Assembly: GCA_028292145.1 (NCBI GenBank)
Contig: JAQGMX010000248.1
Span: forward strand, 1-8,226
Direction of reading: 5' to 3'
Source: Variovorax sp.
Lineage (GTDB): Bacteria > Pseudomonadota > Gammaproteobacteria > Burkholderiales > Burkholderiaceae_C
Length of the DNA: 8,226 nt
In this document: positions 1 to 6,040 of the stretch, in pieces
Layout of the letters: the number at the start of each line of letters is the position of its first letter
How positions within the stretch are numbered: position 1 is the stretch's first letter
Notes under the pieces: generated by a model
Seen by the model: only the letters and a program-made list of their open reading frames with translations
Told to the model about the DNA's origin: nothing
The model's database searches: none
Made by a program: the position numbers and the translations under genes

Positions 1-138
1 TCGCGGGCTTCCTACTTCTTCGTCACGCGGATGGCACCGTCACCCCGGACGGCGCTGGTTCACGAATGGATCGCCGCGGAGGCCGCTCGTTTTCGATTGC
101 AACGCGATCGATTGTTGAGCTGGACGACAAAGAAATAG
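1..138 (+). CDS. LysR-type transcriptional regulator, C-terminal end (partial)
   Basis: The first reading frame is open from the window edge to a TAG at 136-138 and gives 45 residues. They resemble the tail of the substrate-binding domain of LysR-type regulators of the GcvA kind: a beta strand (SYFFVTR), a short proline-containing loop, then an amphipathic helix with the typical tryptophan (ALVHEWIAAEAARF). In this family that helix closes the effector-binding domain. The DNA-binding N-terminus and effector site are outside the window, so target and ligand cannot be told. The last few residues (after about residue 40) are not family-like and lie next to a LuxR-like fragment, so the very end may have been altered. 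The assignment rests on a short tail only. Confidence 0.6.
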   Translation, partial: SRASYFFVTRMAPSPRTALVHEWIAAEAARFRLQRDRLLSWTTKK

Positions 139-182
139 CCAAAAAGCTGGCAAAGGCGATGGGAGCCGAGCGCCAGCATTTG
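126..182 (+). pseudogene. possible remnant of a LuxR-type helix-turn-helix
   Basis: Read in frame 3, bases 126-149 encode DKEIAKKL, exactly the octapeptide in the HTH of the PAS-LuxR protein at 3545-3568. The two DNA stretches differ at only four bases, all third codon positions. Without gaps the similarity continues more weakly to 182, keeping the A, R and H that follow at the same spacing in the intact gene (I count 38 of 57 bases identical). No upstream HTH sequence or usable gene surrounds it, and it overlaps the end of the LysR-like frame. It may be a decayed copy or a chance match. Confidence 0.25.
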
Positions 183-219
183 CTTTGTTCAATTCACTTC
201 AACCCTTTAAGGTCTTCAA

Positions 220-342
220 ATGTTCAAACTCGTCAAATTGGCCCCGATGCTCTGGATGGCATGGCGTTGGTATCAAGGTCAGAAAAGGGGCGGTGCCATG
301 GGCGGTCGCTCCGGCTATTCGAAGTTCGACCGCAGGCGCTAA
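220..342 (+). CDS. small 40-residue protein of unknown function
   Basis: A 40-codon ORF starts at ATG 220 and stops at TAA 340-342. A TTTAAGG element at 206-212 lies 7 bases before the ATG, a good Shine-Dalgarno position. The product starts with a hydrophobic, tryptophan- and methionine-rich stretch (residues 2-18, including MLWMAWRWY), then turns glycine-rich and strongly basic, ending in RRR. This suggests a short membrane-associated peptide, possibly amphipathic, with a positively charged cytoplasmic tail. A strong intrinsic terminator begins 40 bases after the stop, so the ORF sits in a self-contained short transcript or ends the transcript from the left. I recognise no family. It could also be non-coding leader, but the RBS, amino-acid composition and terminator together favour a real small gene. 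Confidence 0.5.
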   Translation: MFKLVKLAPMLWMAWRWYQGQKRGGAMGGRSGYSKFDRRR

Positions 343-382
343 GCCCCGAGTCGAATCCGCAGCAATGCGGAAAGCATGCTGC

Positions 383-417
383 AAACGCGTTGAGGTCAAT
401 CTCAACGCGTTTTTTTT
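383..417 (+). terminator. strong Rho-independent terminator
   Basis: A perfect 12-bp stem (AAACGCGTTGAG at 383-394 with CTCAACGCGTTT at 401-412) encloses a 6-base loop and runs directly into a T tract (410-417). More Ts follow a GGG at 421-426. The T tract is on the plus strand, so it ends transcripts coming from the 40-residue ORF or the LysR-like gene and insulates the downstream operon from read-through. Confidence 0.93.
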
Positions 418-528
418 GGGTTTTTTAGTTTGCATTCTATTCCATATTGTGTCCGCTCCAATTTCGTCTGACAGCGGTCTAAGGCCCACTCTTACAAATG
501 AGGAACAGGCCTGCAAAAAATGGTTCAA

Positions 529-551
529 ATGCACTACGTCGCATAGTGCAT
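529..551. repeat. inverted repeat, 8-bp arms, 7-base spacer
   Basis: ATGCACTA (529-536) and TAGTGCAT (544-551) are perfect reverse complements separated by 7 bases. It has no T tract, so it is not an intrinsic terminator. The size and symmetry fit a binding site for a dimeric regulator or a small RNA hairpin in the operon leader. Confidence 0.5.
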
Positions 552-632
552 CTGCGAGTGGGCATGCGCTCGCGCTGCGCTTATCCTTCGAATACTTAAA
601 AGGCGTGCAAACCACTTCGGTGGCCTTGCCTC

Positions 633-647
633 TTTCAATGATTGAAA
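633..647. promoter_or_regulatory. 15-bp palindrome, candidate operator
   Basis: TTTCAAT-G-ATTGAAA is a perfect palindrome with 7-bp arms around one base. It ends 20 bases before the start of the first CsbD gene. That position suits an operator overlapping or just downstream of a promoter. The regulator is unknown; the LuxR-type protein encoded in the same operon is one possibility. No direct evidence of binding exists here. Confidence 0.35.
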
Positions 648-667
648 TACGGAAAGCAGACGACGCA

Positions 668-871
668 ATGAACAAGAACACAGCCAGCGGTAATCTCAAG
701 CAGGTCAAAGGCTCCGTGAAAGAAGCTCTAGGCAAGGTGATCGGCAACGACGGACTCGAAGCCGAGGGAGCAATCGAGAAAGTCGCCGGCAAGAATCAGG
801 AAAAGCTGGGCAAGAAGCAGGAAAAAGCCGAAGACGCTGCCGAGAAGACCAATCCAAAAACAAACAACTAA
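668..871 (+). CDS. CsbD-family stress-response protein
   Basis: Small, highly charged, soluble 67-residue protein of the CsbD family. It shows the family's internal duplication: GNLKQVKGSVKEALGKVIGN (residues 8-27) and a second unit beginning GAIEKVAGKNQEKLG (34-48), followed by a Lys/Glu/Ala-rich tail (49-67). Family members are abundant cytoplasmic proteins induced in stationary phase or general stress; their biochemical role is not established. The start at 668 gives the usual family N-terminus. An in-frame ATG at 638 would add ten residues but falls inside the palindrome at 633-647 and is unlikely. A purine-rich GGAAAG lies at 651-656, rather far from the ATG. It is the first gene of a probable five-gene operon; the next ATG is 21 bases after its stop. 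Confidence 0.9.
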   Translation: MNKNTASGNLKQVKGSVKEALGKVIGNDGLEAEGAIEKVAGKNQEKLGKKQEKAEDAAEKTNPKTNN

Positions 872-892
872 ATAAACCAAATAAGGAAAAAA

Positions 893-1171
893 ATGTTCTA
901 CAAGACTGAAGGTGCCATCGAAAACATTGCTGGCCGTGTGCAGGAAGCATTCGGACGGGTCATGGGCGATCCCATGACGCAGGTCCGCGGCAGAGCCAGA
1001 CGCATTGTCGGCGGTGCGCAATACGGTTACGGCGACGTGCTGAATCGTTTTCGCAGTTCGGCGGTAAGAAATCCGGTCGCTACCGTGGCACTGGTGGGCG
1101 GCATTTGCTTTCTGCTCGGCGCATTGCTTGCGAAGAGCGGCGACTCTGAAGCCGAAGATGAAGCCAAATAA
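893..1171 (+). CDS. CsbD-like protein with C-terminal membrane anchor
   Basis: A 92-residue protein with AAGGAAA just upstream of ATG 893, a good ribosome binding site. Residues 7-47 align without gaps to the preceding CsbD protein (about 12 of 41 identical by eye, mostly the glycines, V and EA of the repeat units), so both CsbD units are recognisable. Residues 48-60 form a linker. Residues 61-80 (NPVATVALVGGICFLLGALL) form one hydrophobic helix with small residues, followed by a short acidic tail. The helix and its NP-lead-in resemble the C-terminal anchors of the DUF883 (ElaB/YqjD/YgaM) stress proteins of the inner membrane. I infer that it tethers a CsbD-type domain to the inner membrane. 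It lies 17 bases before the next gene, in the same operon. Confidence 0.8.
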   Translation: MFYKTEGAIENIAGRVQEAFGRVMGDPMTQVRGRARRIVGGAQYGYGDVLNRFRSSAVRNPVATVALVGGICFLLGALLAKSGDSEAEDEAK

Positions 1172-1188
1172 ATTCCTGTAAAGATCCT

Positions 1189-2187
1189 ATGTCTACATCC
1201 ACCACTGTTCTTGCCACCGGCCCGGGCCGATTCAATTTGAATCGCGTGTCCTGGGGCGCCATCATCGCCGGGCTCTTTCTGGCGCTCGTGACCTATCTTT
1301 TCCTCGGTGTCCTGGGAACCGCCGTCGGCGCAGGATCCATCGACGCCATGGGGGATCGCAATCCGCTGGCAGGTTTCGGTACCGGTGCAGGTATCTGGGT
1401 CGGCGCATCGACGCTGATCGCATTGGCGGTCGGCGCCTTCTTTGCCGGCCATACGGCGCCCGACAAAGGCATTCTTCACGGCGTGCTGTGCTGGGCGGTG
1501 ACCACATTGATTACTGTCTATGCACTTTCGTCCCTCGCCGGCGGCGTGATCGGCACGGCCACCCGTGTCGCGGGCAGCGGTATTTCGCTGGCCGGTCAGG
1601 GCGTTGCGGCAGCGGCGCCCGGTATTGCTTCAGGCGTGAAGGATCAGCTCCAGAAGAACGGTATCGATTTCGACTTCACTGATGCTCGCAATCAGCTCGA
1701 AACGCTTCTTCGTCAAAGCGGCAAGGCCGAATTGAGCCCCGAAGCCCTGAAGTCGAATGCCAATAGCGCAATCAAGGACGGCAAAGCGACCGCCGAACAA
1801 GCCGCCACGACGCCCCAGGGCGCTGGCAATGACCTGGGCGCATTCTTCGATCGCCTGCGTCAGAAAGCACAGCCGGGTCTGGATGCTGCCGACAAGGAAG
1901 CCCTGATCAACATCATCGTTGCACGCACCGGCAAGAGCCGCGCCGAAGCGGAGCAGATCGCAGGCAACTTCCAGCAGACATTCGATCAGGCCATGAGCAA
2001 GTACAACGAGCTCAAGACGCAGGCCGAACAGAAGGCACGCGAAGCCGGCGAAGCTGCAGCCAAGGGTGTGAGCCACGCAGCCTGGGCAGGTGTCGGCGTC
2101 ATGTTGCTCGGCTTGCTGATCTCAGCTGCCGCAGGATTCTTCGGACGTCGCACGGCATTGCGTTCCGAAACCGCTTTCGTCGCCTGA
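1189..2187 (+). CDS. conserved membrane protein with large central extramembrane domain
   Basis: 332 residues. Hydrophobic segments lie at about 21-48, 68-90, 99-123 and 296-318. Between the third and fourth sits a 170-residue domain: first glycine/alanine-rich (115-150), then charged and helical with many Gln, Ala, Glu and Lys (150-294), likely coiled-coil in part. Positive residues near the N-terminus (R14, R19) and after the last helix (RRTALR) suggest both ends are cytoplasmic, which would put the central domain in the periplasm (inference from charge only). I know similar proteins as uncharacterised membrane proteins of proteobacteria and cannot name a function. No strong Shine-Dalgarno precedes ATG 1189, so translation may depend on the gene before it, 17 bases upstream. 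It is third in the operon. Confidence 0.8.
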   Translation: MSTSTTVLATGPGRFNLNRVSWGAIIAGLFLALVTYLFLGVLGTAVGAGSIDAMGDRNPLAGFGTGAGIWVGASTLIALAVGAFFAGHTAPDKGILHGVLCWAVTTLITVYALSSLAGGVIGTATRVAGSGISLAGQGVAAAAPGIASGVKDQLQKNGIDFDFTDARNQLETLLRQSGKAELSPEALKSNANSAIKDGKATAEQAATTPQGAGNDLGAFFDRLRQKAQPGLDAADKEALINIIVARTGKSRAEAEQIAGNFQQTFDQAMSKYNELKTQAEQKAREAGEAAAKGVSHAAWAGVGVMLLGLLISAAAGFFGRRTALRSETAFVA

Positions 2188-2218
2188 ACCTCCATTTGCT
2201 TTCGAAGTTCTCCAAGAT

Positions 2219-3691
2219 ATGACTGAAGCTGTTTTGCATGCGCAAACCGATAGGCGGCAGCTTCAGCAGATCATTGCAGGACTGACCGAGGGCGTGATTC
2301 TGGTCGAACCTGACCAGACCATCACCTGGGCCAACGACGCCGCGCTGAAAATGCACGGCGTCGATGCGCTCAAAGACTTGGGGCGCGACGTCACGCAATA
2401 CCGCGAACGCTTCCAATTGCGTTATCGCAACAATCATGCGCTCGAGGACGGTCAATATCCCATCGAACGCGTGATTTCGGGCGAAAGCTTCACGGATGTC
2501 GTCGTCGAGGTTTTCCCTGCGACCGACCATTCCGTGAATTGGGTGCATCGCGTGCGCAGCCTGGTGCTGACCGACAGCAACGGCGAGCCAGACGTTCTGG
2601 TTCTGATCCTGCACGATGCGAGCGAATGGGCTGGCGCCGAACTGCGATTCGAGAAAACCTTCAATGCAAATCCCGCACCGGCCATCATTTGTCGCTTGAG
2701 CGATCAGCGCTACATCAAGGTCAATCTGGGGTTTCTGGAAATGACCGGATATGTGCGCGAAGATTTGATCGGGCTCACAGCGTATCAATTCGATGTTTTC
2801 GAAGATGCCGAAAGGCGGGAGCTCGCAATACAGCGGCTGAGCGAAGGCGGAACGATTCCGCAGATGGAAGCCAATCTGCGCATGCCTGACGGGGGCCACA
2901 AGCCTGTGGTCGTGGCCGGGCAGCCGATCGAGATCGGCGAAGAAAGCTGCATGCTTTTCACCTTCATGGATCTCGAGCCGCGTCGAAAAGCGGAAAGTTC
3001 ATTGCGACAGAGCGAAGAGCGTTTTCAGAAAGCGTTTCGCATGTTGCCGGTCCCGAGTGCCGTCTTGCGCGCGCAGGATCTCGTATTGCTGGACATGAAC
3101 GATGCGTTCAGTCAGGCGACCGGTTATGCGGCAGAAGAAGTCGTCGGTCGCGAGGGTGAAGATGTCGGTTTGTGGCATGGGGAATTCCTGGCGGCGGTCG
3201 GAGAAGTTCGGACGCAAAAGGGAAGCCTTCGCAACAGGGACCTGAAGATCACCTGCAAGAACGGCGATGTGATCGACTGCCAGGTGTCCGCCGAAAAAGT
3301 GGCGATCAATGGTCAGGCATGCATTCTTCTGGCCTGGCTCGATATCACCGACAGAAAGCGCTCCGAACTCGAACTGGTGGATGCAATTGAAACCGTGATG
3401 CAGGACACATCTTGGTTCAGCAAGTCATTGGTGGAAAAGCTTGCAAACGTCAAGCGGGAAGGCAAAGCGCAGAAAAGCACGGAATTCGCCGATCTGACAA
3501 AGCGCGAACGGGAAGTTTTCGAAGCGCTTTGCCACGGCCATTCGGACAAGGAAATAGCGAAGAAGCTCGAAGTTGCGCTCAGTACGGTGCGCAACCACGT
3601 GGCGAACATCTACACGAAGCTGGACGTTCACAATAGAAACGCAGCTCTCCTGTGGGCTCGCAATCACGGTTATTTTCGAACAGGGCAATAG
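2219..3691 (+). CDS. triple-PAS transcriptional regulator with LuxR-type HTH
   Basis: 490-residue cytoplasmic one-component regulator. Three PAS modules can be traced: about 14-136, 142-255 (start FEKTFNANPAPAIIC) and 263-380 (start SEERFQKAF, ending LAWLDITDRKRSE). A helical linker (381-420) leads to a LuxR/NarL-type HTH at 424-488, with LTKREREVFEAL, the recognition segment STVRNHVANIYTKL and the final NRNAALLWA. No receiver, kinase, GGDEF or membrane segment is present, so the signal presumably binds PAS directly. The LOV cysteine motif is absent and no haem site is evident. PAS3 contains three cysteines (C346, C354, C368), so redox sensing is conceivable but unproven. ATG 2219 gives a normal start close to PAS1, though the upstream RBS is weak. 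It sits 31 bases after the membrane-protein gene and 7 before the lipoprotein gene, which suggests it regulates its own operon. Confidence 0.92.
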   Translation: MTEAVLHAQTDRRQLQQIIAGLTEGVILVEPDQTITWANDAALKMHGVDALKDLGRDVTQYRERFQLRYRNNHALEDGQYPIERVISGESFTDVVVEVFPATDHSVNWVHRVRSLVLTDSNGEPDVLVLILHDASEWAGAELRFEKTFNANPAPAIICRLSDQRYIKVNLGFLEMTGYVREDLIGLTAYQFDVFEDAERRELAIQRLSEGGTIPQMEANLRMPDGGHKPVVVAGQPIEIGEESCMLFTFMDLEPRRKAESSLRQSEERFQKAFRMLPVPSAVLRAQDLVLLDMNDAFSQATGYAAEEVVGREGEDVGLWHGEFLAAVGEVRTQKGSLRNRDLKITCKNGDVIDCQVSAEKVAINGQACILLAWLDITDRKRSELELVDAIETVMQDTSWFSKSLVEKLANVKREGKAQKSTEFADLTKREREVFEALCHGHSDKEIAKKLEVALSTVRNHVANIYTKLDVHNRNAALLWARNHGYFRTGQ

Positions 3692-3698
3692 AAAAGAT

Positions 3699-4061
3699 AT
3701 GAATCGACCTCTGAAACGGCTTGCGACCTCGGTCTGCGCGGTGGCAATCCTGGCCGGCGCTGCAGGCTGTGCATCGCAAAGGATTTCGAGCGCTCTGGTG
3801 CGCTACGGTGTCGCACCCGAGAAGGCCGAATGTGTCGGCGACGCGCTTTCCGATCGGCTGTCCGTCTCCCAATTGCAATCGCTGGGCCGTGCGGCACGCG
3901 CCTATCAATCCATCGACCGGTCGAATGTCTCCCTGACATTGTTCGATCTGGCTCGCGTGGCTGCCGAACTCCGTGACCCCGTCATTCCGATCGAAATCGT
4001 CCGGGCCGGGGTCAAATGCGCGGTCCTGCCGGTTGGCGCCTTGTTCAATCCGGCCTATTAA
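3699..4061 (+). CDS. small lipoprotein of unknown function
   Basis: 120 residues with a typical lipoprotein signal: basic start (NRPLKR), hydrophobic core, and a lipobox-like AGAAGC with the acylated cysteine at 24. Position -3 is Ala rather than the usual Leu, which is tolerated. The mature part (25-120) is mostly helical and contains two more cysteines (C46, C108), which could form a disulphide in the periplasm. The segment DALSDRLSVSQLQSLGRAAR is reminiscent of small uncharacterised envelope proteins of proteobacteria. The ATG is 7 bases after the stop of the PAS-LuxR gene, with GAAAAGA in between as a possible RBS, so the two are almost certainly cotranscribed and likely translationally coupled. 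Its stop codon overlaps that of the convergent GGDEF-EAL gene. Confidence 0.85.
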   Translation: MNRPLKRLATSVCAVAILAGAAGCASQRISSALVRYGVAPEKAECVGDALSDRLSVSQLQSLGRAARAYQSIDRSNVSLTLFDLARVAAELRDPVIPIEIVRAGVKCAVLPVGALFNPAY

Positions 4062-6040
4062 TCTGCCGCTTCAGCCCAGCGCATGACTTTTTCCAGCGGC
4101 GCTGGCCGCGCGAAGTAATAGCCCTGCATCAGCGTGCAGCCGAGCGCCGCGAGTGCGTCGAGTTCCTGCTGCGTCTCGACGCCTTCGGCCACGACCTCGA
4201 CGTTCATCGCGTGGCCGACCTGCACGATGGAATTCACCAGCACCCGGTTCTCGCTCGAATTCGCGAGGTCGGAAATGAAGCTTCGGTCGATCTTGATCTG
4301 CTGCACATGTTCGCCGCGCAGCGAGGACAGCGACGAGTAGCCGACGCCGAAATCGTCGACGGCGACCACGATCCCGGCGGCTGACAACGCGCCCAGGCGA
4401 ATGCGGGTGGCGGGTGTGTCGAGCGCGACCTCTTCGGTGATCTCGATCTGCAGGCGCCGGTGCGCAATGCCTCGCTCGGCGAGCATGCCGAGCACGATCT
4501 CGTCGACGGCCAGTTGCGCCATCTCCCGCGGCGATACGTTCATGGCGATCGGCACGTTGGCGAGCGCGGAGCCGGACGCTTCGAGCACCCGCATCGCGAG
4601 GCAGACTTCGTCGAGGATGTGCCGCAGGAGTTTCTCGGCCAGTCCGGTGCCGGCGGCAGCGAAAACGACCTGTTCCGGCGAGATCCAGTCATGGCGCGGA
4701 TGGCGCCAGCGCAACAGCGCTTCCAGGCTGTGGACGCGCCGGCTGGTGCCGTCGACGATCGGCTGGAACCAGACGCAGATCGCGCGCGTCTCGATCGCGT
4801 GGAGCAGGTCGCGCTCGACATCCCGGCGCATCGCGAGGCGCCTGTGAAGCGCTTCGTCGACGATCTGGAAGCGGTTGCGCCCCGCACGCTTGGCGTCGTA
4901 CAGCGCTTCGTCGGCCACGGTGATCATTTCGGCGATGTCGCCCATCCTCACGCCGTCCGTGCCCGATATCACGATGCCGATGCTCACGCCCAGGTGGCCG
5001 CCGTAGTGAACGGTCGAGGAGGAAATCGTCCGGACCAGGGATTCCGCGATGGCGGCGGGCGTGTGCAGCGGATCGCGCGGGGTGTACAGGACGGCAAATT
5101 CGTCGCCTCCCCAGCGGCCGAGGATGGGCCGCAAGGCCTGCAGCTCGCGACGCAGCCATCTGCCGACGTCCTGAAGCACCCGGTCGCCTGCGTTGTGGCC
5201 GAACGCATCGTTGACGGTCTTGAAGCCGTCCAGGTCCAGCAGCAGAAGACAGTGCGGATCGGCGATATCGGAGGCGATGTACTGCATGGCCCGCTGGGTG
5301 AAACCCTCGCGGTTGAGCAATCCTGTCAGCGCGTCGTGCGAGGCCCGAAAAGCCATCTGCTGCGCCGATTTCTGCATGGCATCGTGCGCCTGCAGCAATT
5401 GCGCGGCCAGTGCGGTCGCCTCGTTCTTGCGCCTGCTGCCCGAGCGGAACGCGCCTTCGCTCTGGATCGCCGCGCGCGACAGGCCCGCGAGATAGAAAAG
5501 CGCCATCGTTGCGAGGGCGACGTTGTCGAAGCCGCCGGCGTAGGCAAGGCAACCCGCGACAGAGAGCAACGGCGGCGTGATGAAGCTGATCGGTACCCGG
5601 GCGTAGGCGGTACCGTGCGCCACGGAGCCGGCGCAGGTGCCGCAGACCAGCGTCATGTAGAAGAGCGTCTGCGGCGAGGTATAGCCCTCGCACAACAGAG
5701 GTATCAGGGCCCAGACGCAGCCGGCGGCGGCGGCGCCCCAGGCGGCCGTAGCCAGATGTCTCTCCACCACCTCAGCGTCGGTCGTGCCGAAAGGCCGGCG
5801 CAAGGACGACCGGCGCAGCAGGCTCAGCAGCACAGACAGCAGGAGCCAGCAGATACCGCCGCGCACGTAGCCCGAATTCACCGCCACCGCCGCCCCGGCG
5901 ATGCTCAACCCGATGTTGGCGGGAACGGTCACCAGAAGGTTGCGTCGGACCGTGACGAGCTGATCGACGCGGACCATCTGGCGCAACACACGGTCGTCGA
6001 CCGGTGTGATGAGCGTGGTGTTGGACTCGCTGGCGTTCAT
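4058..6040 (-). CDS. membrane-bound GGDEF-EAL cyclic-di-GMP turnover protein
   Basis: 660 residues from the ATG at 6040. The N-terminal 190 residues carry about six hydrophobic segments (roughly 35-55, 60-76, 95-117, 123-140, 148-170, 172-190), a membrane sensor region. A helical connector (200-232) leads to GGDEF (about 233-395, signature RWGGDEF at 309-315) and EAL (about 405-655, signature EALLRW at 440-445). The residues known to bind metal or substrate in active EAL enzymes appear intact: E440, N501, E533, D562, D563, K584, E619 and Q639. The RxxD inhibitory site expected just before GGDEF is replaced by RPIL. It could thus both make and degrade c-di-GMP; which dominates cannot be read from sequence. 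An upstream in-frame ATG at 6115 would add 25 non-family residues; I prefer 6040, although neither has a clear RBS. Confidence 0.93.
   Translation of the reverse strand: MNASESNTTLITPVDDRVLRQMVRVDQLVTVRRNLLVTVPANIGLSIAGAAVAVNSGYVRGGICWLLLSVLLSLLRRSSLRRPFGTTDAEVVERHLATAAWGAAAAGCVWALIPLLCEGYTSPQTLFYMTLVCGTCAGSVAHGTAYARVPISFITPPLLSVAGCLAYAGGFDNVALATMALFYLAGLSRAAIQSEGAFRSGSRRKNEATALAAQLLQAHDAMQKSAQQMAFRASHDALTGLLNREGFTQRAMQYIASDIADPHCLLLLDLDGFKTVNDAFGHNAGDRVLQDVGRWLRRELQALRPILGRWGGDEFAVLYTPRDPLHTPAAIAESLVRTISSSTVHYGGHLGVSIGIVISGTDGVRMGDIAEMITVADEALYDAKRAGRNRFQIVDEALHRRLAMRRDVERDLLHAIETRAICVWFQPIVDGTSRRVHSLEALLRWRHPRHDWISPEQVVFAAAGTGLAEKLLRHILDEVCLAMRVLEASGSALANVPIAMNVSPREMAQLAVDEIVLGMLAERGIAHRRLQIEITEEVALDTPATRIRLGALSAAGIVVAVDDFGVGYSSLSSLRGEHVQQIKIDRSFISDLANSSENRVLVNSIVQVGHAMNVEVVAEGVETQQELDALAALGCTLMQGYYFARPAPLEKVMRWAEAAD

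Larger units (their letters stand above)
418..667 (+). promoter_or_regulatory. gene-free leader upstream of the CsbD operon
   Basis: With the terminator region this makes about 325 bases (343-667) without a gene. It is more AT-rich than the genes and should hold the promoter of the five-gene operon starting at 668. Visible elements are a GGAAC-N16-GTTC motif (502-526), an inverted repeat with 8-bp arms (529-551), a small CCAC-TTCG-GTGG hairpin (612-623) and the palindrome TTTCAATGATTGAAA (633-647). I found no convincing sigma-70 -35/-10 pair. The long reading frame crossing this region runs through the terminator and has no protein-like character. Confidence 0.5.

Noticed and set aside
66..428. 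120-codon plus-strand frame at the left edge
   Set aside because: It overlaps the better supported LysR tail, the 40-residue ORF and the terminator. Only its short DKEIAKKL stretch is of interest and is reported separately.
600..631. Hairpin around CCAC-TTCG-GTGG as a riboswitch or terminator
   Set aside because: The stem is only 4 bp with a stable tetraloop; extension needs a large bulge and there is no T tract, so nothing beyond a small hairpin can be supported.
185..871. N-terminally extended version of the CsbD protein (228 residues)
   Set aside because: The extension reads through the strong terminator at 383-417 and the non-coding leader; the CsbD family begins at the ATG at 668.
2099..2899. 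266-codon minus-strand frame across the start of the PAS-LuxR gene
   Set aside because: It overlaps the confident PAS1 and PAS2 coding sequence and the end of the membrane protein gene, and shows no family features.
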